Shown piece after piece: positions 1-5,408 of a stretch of DNA of 15,818 bases. A model generated the notes under the pieces. That model saw only the letters and a program-made list of their open reading frames with translations, did no database searches and was not told the origin of the DNA. Origin of the DNA: CAYUTA01 sp964447605 (GTDB lineage: Bacteria; Bacillota; Clostridia; Christensenellales; CAG-138); assembly GCA_964447605.1 (NCBI GenBank), contig CAYUTA010000059.1:1-15818 (forward strand). The letters are read 5' to 3'. The number at the start of each line of letters is the position of its first letter. The stretch's first letter is position 1. The position numbers and the translations under genes were made by a program.

Positions 1-737
1 TTGAGCTTGCGGCACGGAACGTGTATACGCGCTATTTCCAGCATCCCGACCCGGCGCAGATGCCGACGCTCACCGACCTGTATGACGCGCTTATCGAAAT
101 TCGGGACGAAAGCGAGCGCAAGCGCGACGACGATGCGGGCGACATGGCAAAGGCGCTGAATCAGTATGTGCATGGCACGTTCAATATGTTCAACCACCGC
201 ACGAACGTGGACATCCGCAACCGCCTCGTGTGCTTTGATACCAAGGACGCGGGAACGCAGTTAAAGGCGCTTGCCATGCACATCATCCAAGACCATGTTT
301 GGGGGCGGGTGTCCACCAACCGCGCCATCCGCAAGGCTACCCGGTACTACTGCGACGAATTTCACATGCTGTTGGCGGACGAGATCACCGCATCCTACTG
401 CGCGGAGATTTGGAAGCGGTTTCGCAAATGGGGCGGTATCCCGACCGCCATCACGCAAAACGTCAAGGATTTGCTCAACTCCAAACAGGCCGAGAACATC
501 TTTGAAAACAGCGACTTTATCCTCATGCTCAACCAAGCCCCCGGCGACCGCGCCATCCTCGCAAAGCTACTGAACATCTCGCCGCATCAGCTTTCGTATG
601 TGACACATTCCGGCGAGGGCGAGGGCTTAATCCTGTTCGGGGACACCATGCTGCCATTTCGCAGTCAGGTGAGCCGGGAAACCAAGCTGTATAAGGTCAT
701 GACGACAAAATTGGTCGAGGCGCAGGGGGTATCATGA
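1..737 (+). CDS. virB4: VirB4-like conjugal transfer ATPase, C-terminal part (5' end outside window)
   Basis: The frame is open from the first bases of the window, so this is the C-terminal part of a longer protein; about 244 residues are visible. VirB4 proteins are cytoplasmic-face ATPases that power assembly and substrate transfer in type IV secretion. Visible features are the Walker B segment YYCDEFHMLL (the Asp codon is at 354), then the conserved block WKRFRKWGGIPTAITQNVKD, and FENSDFILMLNQ, all typical of the C-terminal RecA-like lobe of VirB4/TraE proteins from Tn1549-type elements. Walker A must lie upstream, outside the window. The GTG at 21 is an internal valine, not the start. The TGA stop overlaps the next start as ATGA, which implies translational coupling to the NlpC/P60 gene. 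Family assignment is confident; activity cannot be judged from this fragment. Confidence 0.92.
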   Translation, partial: ELAARNVYTRYFQHPDPAQMPTLTDLYDALIEIRDESERKRDDDAGDMAKALNQYVHGTFNMFNHRTNVDIRNRLVCFDTKDAGTQLKALAMHIIQDHVWGRVSTNRAIRKATRYYCDEFHMLLADEITASYCAEIWKRFRKWGGIPTAITQNVKDLLNSKQAENIFENSDFILMLNQAPGDRAILAKLLNISPHQLSYVTHSGEGEGLILFGDTMLPFRSQVSRETKLYKVMTTKLVEAQGVS

Positions 738-2482
738 GAGATGAGAAAGAAACCCACCGCCCCTCCCGCCTGCAATTTACCCAAGAGGAGCGCGACGAAC
801 CAGCGTTACAAAAGCCAATCCGACGAGCGAAAAAGGCGGCGGGCAAACTGGAGGACGCGCAAGCAAAGATTCCGAAAAGAAAAGTCATTGGTAAGGAGCG
901 CACCGTAGACGCCGATGCCGGCAAGAAAACGACGCGCTTGCATTTTGTAGACGTAGACAAGAAGCCCCCATCCAAGCTCACCCACGTCCTGATGGATGCC
1001 CCCGCCGCCGAGGCGCATCGGCAGATCAGTAAATCCGAGGAGGAAAACACAGGCGTAGAGACGGCACACAGGACGGAGCAAGCGGCAGAGGGCGGGTATC
1101 GCATGGGTCGGAGTATCGTACATGCGGAAAAGATGCGGCCTTACCGAAATACCACCCGTGTGGAAAGGCAGTCGGACAAAGCCAATTTGCAATTCCTATA
1201 TGAAAAAGCGAAGCTGGATGCGCCTGCTGAAAACCGCAATATCCTCTCCCGCTGGCAACAGCGACAGCGCATCAAGCGGCAATATGCCGCCGCAAAAGCA
1301 GGGCGAACAAGCGGGACAGCCGCTTCCACAGCGGTGAAGGCGGCACAAACCGTGTCAGACAAGGTGAAGAAAGTTGTGGCGGCATGTAAACGCGGCAAGG
1401 GCGGCTGGGTGATCGCAGGTATTCTAGGCTTGCTCATGGTCATTCTCTCAAACAGTTTTTCTTCCTGCTCCCAATTCGGCATGGGCGGCTTGCAAGCCGT
1501 CCTGTCCACCTCGTATGTGTCCGAGGATCAGGATATTCGCGCCGTGGATCAGGCGTATACCCGGTTGGAGGATCGGCTTGACCGCCGCATCGACAACATC
1601 GAGCGAGAGTACCCCGCCTATGACGAATACCGCTACGATGTGGACGAGATCGGGCATAACCCGTATGTCCTCATGTCGTATCTCACGGCCAAGTATACGA
1701 GCTTCACCCTTGCGGATGTGCAGGGTGAATTGGACGCGCTGTTTCAGCAGCAGTATACGCTCAGCCTTGTAGAAACGATTGAGATTCGATACAAGACAGA
1801 GCCGCAGCCTGTTCCCACCATCGACCCACGCACGGGCAGGGAAATCATCGTGATTCGGGATGTGGAAGTCCCATATGAGTACAAAACGCTGTCCGTGGAG
1901 CTTCGCAACAAGGGGCTTGCCGCTGTGATTGCGCCCAGCTTGGACGCAGAGCAAGCGGAGTTGTATGCCGTTCTCATGGAAACGAGGGGCAACAAGCCGG
2001 AATTGTTCCCGGAGGACGATAACCCCTTTGTGGGCGAGCTGGACATAACGCCGCCTGAACCGTATGAGTTACCGCCGGAGGCGCTTTCCGACCCGAAGTT
2101 TGCTGCGTTGATCGCGGAGGCCAACAAGTACCTAGGCTACCCTTACGTTTGGGGCGGCAGCAAGCCCAGTACGTCGTTCGATTGCAGCGGTTTCGTCTGT
2201 TGGGTGCTGAATCAATCGGGCGCTGCCAGCGTAGGACGCACCAATGCCCGGGGACTATACAAGCGCAGCACCGTTGTTTCCAAGGGGAACGCTCGCCCCG
2301 GCGACCTCATCTTTTTCACGGGTGCGAGAGCCGCCGAGATCGGCCACCCCGTAACCCATGTGGGCATCTATGTCGGCAACGATATGATGATTCATTGCGC
2401 AGGCAACGGCGTGGAGTACAAATCTATCAATACCAAGTATTATAAAACGCACCTGTACGCTTTCGGCAGAATATCAGGATGA
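734..2482 (+). CDS. Membrane-anchored NlpC/P60 cell-wall hydrolase of the conjugation module (CD1108-type)
   Basis: This is probably the peptidoglycan-cleaving component that opens the wall for the mating channel. Residues 1-215 are a highly charged Lys/Arg/Glu-rich, probably cytoplasmic region. Residues 222-242 (GGWVIAGILGLLMVILSNSF) form one membrane segment. Residues 250-450 are an external stalk, and residues 455-582 are an NlpC/P60 domain. The catalytic triad is visible: Cys484 in SFDCSGF, His542 in THVGIYVG and His554 in MMIHCAG. NlpC/P60 enzymes cut peptide stems, usually D-Glu-diaminopimelate bonds. I see no lysozyme/transglycosylase domain ahead of it, unlike two-headed VirB1-like proteins of some ICEs. 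The start overlaps the virB4 stop (ATGA). The next plus-strand gene is separated by an opposite-strand toxin-antitoxin pair. Domain call is firm; the role in conjugation is inferred from position and family. Confidence 0.9.
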   Translation: MRDEKETHRPSRLQFTQEERDEPALQKPIRRAKKAAGKLEDAQAKIPKRKVIGKERTVDADAGKKTTRLHFVDVDKKPPSKLTHVLMDAPAAEAHRQISKSEEENTGVETAHRTEQAAEGGYRMGRSIVHAEKMRPYRNTTRVERQSDKANLQFLYEKAKLDAPAENRNILSRWQQRQRIKRQYAAAKAGRTSGTAASTAVKAAQTVSDKVKKVVAACKRGKGGWVIAGILGLLMVILSNSFSSCSQFGMGGLQAVLSTSYVSEDQDIRAVDQAYTRLEDRLDRRIDNIEREYPAYDEYRYDVDEIGHNPYVLMSYLTAKYTSFTLADVQGELDALFQQQYTLSLVETIEIRYKTEPQPVPTIDPRTGREIIVIRDVEVPYEYKTLSVELRNKGLAAVIAPSLDAEQAELYAVLMETRGNKPELFPEDDNPFVGELDITPPEPYELPPEALSDPKFAALIAEANKYLGYPYVWGGSKPSTSFDCSGFVCWVLNQSGAASVGRTNARGLYKRSTVVSKGNARPGDLIFFTGARAAEIGHPVTHVGIYVGNDMMIHCAGNGVEYKSINTKYYKTHLYAFGRISG

Positions 2483-2504
2483 CATGATTTGTTTCCGCAG
2501 ACAA

Positions 2505-2885
2505 TCAATATGGACTGTGGTCGATGACCCACTGCAAAAGCGATTCGTATTTCATGCTGCCATCCGCAACAGCAAGGCCGACCTGTGCAACCTCCGCATT
2601 GGAGCAGTTGAGTTTGATGCCATTGACCTCTAAGAACGTCAGCATGACATACATGCCGATGCGTTTATTGCCATCTACAAAAGCATGATTGGAAATCAGC
2701 GCATAGCCAAGCCGAGCGCCCTTTTCTTCCTTTGATGGGTAAAGGTCGTTGCCGTCAAAGGTTGCAAAGGCGCTCTCCAATGCGGATTCCAACAGGCCAA
2801 AATCCCGCACCTCGTCCGCGCCGCCGGTTTCCCGCGTAATGAGCTGATGCAACAGCAAGACCTTTTCTTTTGAAAAGCGAATCAT
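2505..2885 (-). CDS. doc: Doc-type toxin (Fic/death-on-curing family)
   Basis: A 126-residue protein, the usual size for Doc toxins. The Fic/Doc signature HAFVDGNKR is at residues 67-75, containing the catalytic His67 and the phosphate-binding GNKR. The N-terminal segment with GGADEVRDFGLLESAL is also typical of Doc. Phage P1 Doc phosphorylates elongation factor Tu and stops translation; the same activity is inferred here. The start codon overlaps the stop of the upstream antitoxin gene by 4 bases (ATGA on the minus strand), so the pair is translationally coupled with the antitoxin first, the standard Phd-Doc order. The gene is convergent with the NlpC/P60 gene, with only 22 bases between their stops and no hairpin terminator visible there. 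All key motif residues are present, so the toxin looks intact. Confidence 0.93.
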   Translation of the reverse strand: MIRFSKEKVLLLHQLITRETGGADEVRDFGLLESALESAFATFDGNDLYPSKEEKGARLGYALISNHAFVDGNKRIGMYVMLTFLEVNGIKLNCSNAEVAQVGLAVADGSMKYESLLQWVIDHSPY

Positions 2886-3124
2886 TTTGCAAGCTCCACA
2901 AAGGCGGGTTTATATTGCCGGAGAATCCGCGCCGCCACAACGTCGATCTTTTCATCCTCTGTCATATCTAATACGGGTGATTGCTCGATGTCTACCAGCA
3001 GGTACTTGGGCCGATTGTTCTTAAAGATCACCGCCTGTCCGTTTTTATCGGCAATGCGCGTGACCCTGGAAAAATTCTGGTTTGCTTCGGTTACGGACAC
3101 GATGGCATTGGTGTCGATGGTCAT
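2882..3124 (-). CDS. phd: Phd/YefM-family antitoxin
   Basis: An 80-residue antitoxin. Residues 1-50 fit the Phd/YefM DNA-binding fold (VTEANQNFSRVTRIADKNG, then AVIFKNNRPKYLLVDIEQ). Residues 55-80 are a charged tail that in this family wraps the toxin. The frame is open further upstream, but the ATG at 3124 is chosen because AGGAGGG stands 8 bases before it on the minus strand, the conserved fold starts there, and a promoter with a palindrome lies just upstream; extending the protein would read through that promoter. The antitoxin neutralises Doc and, with Doc as co-repressor, normally represses its own promoter. Intact Phd-Doc cassettes stabilise mobile elements by killing cells that lose them; that role is inferred here from the ICE context. 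Confidence 0.9.
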   Translation of the reverse strand: MTIDTNAIVSVTEANQNFSRVTRIADKNGQAVIFKNNRPKYLLVDIEQSPVLDMTEDEKIDVVAARILRQYKPAFVELAK

Positions 3125-3152
3125 GTTCTTATCCCTCCTATTTGCTATCCAT

Positions 3153-3181
3153 AGTATATGCTGCATATAGGTGGAAATCAA
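3153..3181 (-). promoter_or_regulatory. Predicted sigma-A-type promoter of phd-doc
   Basis: Read on the minus strand, TTGATT (3181-3176) and TATACT (3158-3153) are separated by exactly 17 bases. They lie 29-57 bases before the phd start codon, with the strong ribosome binding site between. This matches a housekeeping promoter closely, with 4/6 at -35 and 5/6 at -10. Assignment is by eye. Confidence 0.65.
3155..3169. promoter_or_regulatory. Palindromic operator candidate for Phd autoregulation
   Basis: TATATGC-T-GCATATA is a perfect 7-base inverted repeat with a one-base centre. It starts inside the -10 box and fills part of the promoter spacer of phd-doc. Phd/YefM antitoxins bind short palindromes overlapping their own promoter, so a bound Phd or Phd-Doc complex here would block RNA polymerase. 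The position also falls in the leader of the divergent DUF4315 gene, so the repressor could affect transcription on both sides. Confidence 0.55.
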
Positions 3182-3220
3182 CCTATTATTTATTAAAAGG
3201 AAAGACAAGGAGAAAGCTAT

Positions 3221-3436
3221 ATGAACCCCAAAATTGAAAAGATCAATATGGAGATTGAGAAATCCAACAGCAAAATTACGGAACTGCAAGCCCGCGTCAA
3301 AGAGCTGGAGCGGCAACGGACAGAGCTGGAAAACACGGATATCATCGGTCTCGTTCGCGCCGTCAACGCCACGCCGGAGGAATTGGCCGCGCTGTTGAAA
3401 AGCCTAAAGGGGAAAGGAGCGGTTTCCCATGAATAA
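3221..3436 (+). CDS. DUF4315 family ICE protein (small coiled coil)
   Basis: A 71-residue protein of unknown biochemistry that recurs next to the DUF4366 gene in Tn1549/CTn-type elements. Residues 1-40 are a continuous heptad-like charged helix (IEKINMEIEKSNSKITELQA and on to LERQRTELEN), predicted to be a coiled coil. The tail TPEELAALLKSLKGKGA is a second short helix. No membrane segment or signal peptide is seen, so it is probably cytoplasmic. AAGGAG lies 8 bases before the start. It is the first plus-strand gene after the phd-doc insertion, and no convincing promoter for it is visible in the AT-rich 3182-3220 leader. Its last codons overlap the DUF4366 start by 8 bases. Confidence 0.88.
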   Translation: MNPKIEKINMEIEKSNSKITELQARVKELERQRTELENTDIIGLVRAVNATPEELAALLKSLKGKGAVSHE

Positions 3437-4118
3437 ACGAAAACGCATATTTGTCCTTGCGCTGTTGACCGTCATGCTGCTGAGCATGACGGTTTTTTCG
3501 TCTGTGGCGCTTGCGGACGGCAAGAAACCCACCGCCACACCTACACCTACCCCAACGGCAGCGTCCACCGTTGTGCCGACGTTCACACCCGCCGTGGCGA
3601 CCAAAACGCTGACCCCGGAGGGCAACCTGACGCTGGTGGATGATCTATCGGGTGCGTCTTCCGGCGATAAGCAGTTCATTACGGTGGTCACGAAATCCGG
3701 CAACTACTTTTATATCATCATCGACCGGGCGGGAAGCAGCGAAAACGTCTATTTCCTCAACAAAGTGGATGAAGTTGACCTGATGGAAATTCTCAAAGAA
3801 GCCGGGTACGAGATCGAGGCCACGCCTACCCCGACCCCAACGCCCAAGCCGACAGCAGATATCGATGCTGTGAAGGATGCGGACGCAGACAAGCCCGGTT
3901 CGCCGCTGCTGCTGGTGGCGCTGCTGGCCGCTGGCGGCGTGGGCGCGTTCGTCTATTTCAAGAAACGAAAAGCCGCGCCACAGCCTGCGTCCCGTATGGA
4001 GGACTTTGATTATGAGGATGAAGATGAGGAAGATGCGGAGGAGGAAACCGACGCCGACGAGCCGCCCGTGAACAACTGTGCGGTGCAGCGGAAAGGGAAA
4101 TGGGACGGCGTGGTATGA
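3429..4118 (+). CDS. DUF4366 family exported, membrane-anchored ICE protein (CD1107-type)
   Basis: A 229-residue protein of unknown function, a conserved member of the conjugation region of CTn-type elements. Residues 1-29 are a signal peptide (basic MNKRKR, hydrophobic core, ALA cleavage-like site). Residues 34-60 are a Pro/Thr-rich stretch (TPTPTPT). Residues 65-130 form a small folded domain that includes GNYFYIIIDR and NVYFLNKVDE. A second TPTPTPTPKPT linker follows at 132-142. Residues 158-176 are a membrane segment (LLLVALLAAGGVGAFVYF), then a basic stop KKRK, and residues 190-212 are a very acidic Asp/Glu tail. The acidic tail would face the cytoplasm. AAAGGAG stands 9 bases before the ATG. 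An unusual terminator-like hairpin sits inside the signal-peptide codons. Confidence 0.88.
   Translation: MNKRKRIFVLALLTVMLLSMTVFSSVALADGKKPTATPTPTPTAASTVVPTFTPAVATKTLTPEGNLTLVDDLSGASSGDKQFITVVTKSGNYFYIIIDRAGSSENVYFLNKVDEVDLMEILKEAGYEIEATPTPTPTPKPTADIDAVKDADADKPGSPLLLVALLAAGGVGAFVYFKKRKAAPQPASRMEDFDYEDEDEEDAEEETDADEPPVNNCAVQRKGKWDGVV
3468..3498 (+). terminator. Terminator-like hairpin inside the DUF4366 signal-peptide codons
   Basis: ACCGTCATGCT and AGCATGACGGT form a perfect 11-base stem with a GCTG tetraloop, followed directly by a run of six T (3493-3498, the first T also closing the stem). This is the form of a rho-independent terminator, but it begins only 39 bases after the DUF4366 start codon, inside the open frame. 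It makes the encoded signal-peptide core read nearly the same both ways (TVMLLSMTV). Translating ribosomes would be expected to melt it; untranslated RNA could terminate there. Function is inferred. Confidence 0.5.
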
Positions 4119-4318
4119 CCTATTTCACCGACAATTCCTTTGAACGGATGATGCAGGAAGTGCCGCACAGCCGGACGCGGGAGGAAATCGCACCTCCCGC
4201 GCTGCCGGAGAACGAACCCTGCCGCTCCTGCTGCTACAAAAGCCCCGTGTGCATCGGGGTATTGTGCAGGCACAAGCAGGTAACCAAAGCGCCGGAACAG
4301 GAGGTGCGGGATGAATAG
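4115..4318 (+). CDS. Small Cys-rich ICE protein, function unknown
   Basis: A 67-residue protein starting at the ATG that overlaps the DUF4366 stop (ATGA); an in-frame ATG 15 bases upstream is possible but has no better ribosome binding site. Residues 1-13 (MTYFTDNSFERMM) and a compact Cys cluster C36-x2-CC-x5-C-x4-C51 are the visible features, and the spacing could hold a metal ion. I recognise the type from CTn-like elements but know no biochemical role. Its stop lies inside the start of the cysteine-rich VLP gene (8-base overlap), so the two Cys-rich proteins are made together. Confidence 0.75.
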   Translation: MTYFTDNSFERMMQEVPHSRTREEIAPPALPENEPCRSCCYKSPVCIGVLCRHKQVTKAPEQEVRDE

Positions 4319-4682
4319 GCCTGCTGCAATCATTCGTATGCGGAGCGACAGGCAGCTTCGCAAGGTCAGGCGGCTCATTCAAAGCCTCTGCGCCAACTAC
4401 TTTGGGGGAAACTGTGTGCTGTTGGGCAACGGTTACGATGCGACCGTCTGCCCGCAGACGATTACCTATTCCCTTTGCTGCCGCTATTTCCTCGCCGCCG
4501 TGCTGCCAGCCGATAGATTTCTGTATGCCGAGCTGATGCAGTCGGACGGTCGGAAGCGGTGCGCCACTTGCGGGCAACCGTTCGCCGCAAAGGGCAAGAA
4601 CGCAGTGTACTGCCAAAGCTGTGCGGCGGCGAGGGTACGCAAGAGCAAGCGGATATGGAAACAAAAGGCGAGCATTCGGTAG
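4311..4682 (+). CDS. Cysteine-rich VLP domain protein
   Basis: A 123-residue protein matching the cysteine-rich VLP family of Tn1549-type elements. The N-terminal half has conserved Cys27, Cys35, Cys47, Cys56 and Cys57 in a helical context (LRKVRRLIQSLCANYFGGNC, then ITYSLCCRYFLAAVLP; the VLP-like motif is AVLP). The C-terminal half carries a zinc-ribbon-like CATC (84-87) with CQSC (101-104), followed by a basic Lys/Arg tail. This suggests a zinc-bound nucleic-acid-binding protein, but no activity is established for the family that I know of. AGGAGG lies 6 bases before the ATG, a strong site. It overlaps the preceding small gene by 8 bases. Confidence 0.85.
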   Translation: MNRPAAIIRMRSDRQLRKVRRLIQSLCANYFGGNCVLLGNGYDATVCPQTITYSLCCRYFLAAVLPADRFLYAELMQSDGRKRCATCGQPFAAKGKNAVYCQSCAAARVRKSKRIWKQKASIR

Positions 4683-4821
4683 AACAAGTAGCGGGAAAGA
4701 AGCTTGACAAATAGGGTGTTTCAAGCCGCAAAAATGGACTGGCAAGGTGTTTATACCTGCAAGCCGGAAATCGGCGTTACTTTTTCTACTCCCTCACAAT
4801 TTCATGAAAGCGAGCGTTTAT

Positions 4822-5397
4822 ATGAGTGAAGTCAAAACGATTCGATTTATCGACAGTCACTATAATTTACTATTTACCGTGCCAGATGGCGGCAACGTCA
4901 AGCTGACCTTCGCGGACGGCGAAACAGTTATACGGCAATGCCACTTTATTGACGATTGCCATACAAAAATCGGCTCGTCCACTCTGCACATCTGTGAGTT
5001 TGCCGAAAACATGGAGCGTAATGGAACGACATATGCGCCGGAACTACCCGTGACCTTGCCCGAATTATGCTACAGCATCCTGCCCGCGAGCGGTGAGCTT
5101 GTCGTGATAAAAAGTGGCGCAGTCGGTCATTTCTCCTGTGCTTATCATACAGACAATCCGGGTTATAACCGCCATCAAATGAAGCATTTGAATGAACGGT
5201 TGCAAGTCACGCCGCAACAGCAAGCTGCAATGGAGGCAGGGTCATGTTTCGGATGGGATGTACCCGCCGCCAACCCGAACCATTATGATGTCCACGGCAA
5301 GCCGCTGCCCAAAATGACGATAGCAAAGACCGCCATGCCGCCGCAGCATATCCCCGCACCCAAGAAAAAGCGTACCCGCTCTGATCTCGAGCGATGA
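4822..5397 (+). CDS. Conserved ICE-associated hypothetical protein
   Basis: A 191-residue soluble protein with no function known to me. The opening IRFIDSHYNLLFTVPDGGNV, followed by CHFIDDCHTKIGSSTLHICE, and the later GSCFGWDVPAANPNHYD are recognisable in proteins from the same position of related elements. The start is uncertain. The ATG at 4822 is chosen because similarity begins there, and the frame is open to 4747 with ATGs at 4747 and 4804 that have no ribosome binding site. Even 4822 has only a weak site (GAAAG 11 bases away). The C-terminus is Lys/Arg-rich (APKKKRTRSDLER), which could contact nucleic acid or the acidic DUF4366 tail, as inference only. Its stop abuts the ArdC gene. Confidence 0.75.
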   Translation: MSEVKTIRFIDSHYNLLFTVPDGGNVKLTFADGETVIRQCHFIDDCHTKIGSSTLHICEFAENMERNGTTYAPELPVTLPELCYSILPASGELVVIKSGAVGHFSCAYHTDNPGYNRHQMKHLNERLQVTPQQQAAMEAGSCFGWDVPAANPNHYDVHGKPLPKMTIAKTAMPPQHIPAPKKKRTRSDLER

Positions 5398-5408
5398 AAG
5401 GAGCGCAA

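Noticed and set aside
2882..3316. Longer 144-residue form of the antitoxin
   Set aside because: The extra N-terminus would read through the promoter, the operator and the DUF4315 gene; the ATG at 3124 has the strong ribosome binding site.
4704..4709. Perfect TTGACA -35-like box before the 4822 gene
   Set aside because: No -10 match at 16-18 bases (the spot reads CGCAAA), so not called as a promoter.
4125..4745. 206-residue minus-strand ORF across the VLP and small Cys-rich genes
   Set aside because: Antisense shadow of well-supported overlapping genes with ribosome binding sites; low-complexity Arg/Pro/Ala product.
4771..4795. GCCG/CGGC mini-hairpin followed by a T-rich stretch
   Set aside because: The stem is only 4 bases and the T-run is not adjacent; too weak to call a terminator of the VLP gene.
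4692..4829. Open stretch in the cysteine-rich VLP frame after two stop codons, including a possible 31-residue ORF from ATG 4734 that ends just inside the next gene
   Set aside because: No ribosome binding site, and I recognise no family. It could be a decayed 3' tail of the VLP gene but cannot be supported.
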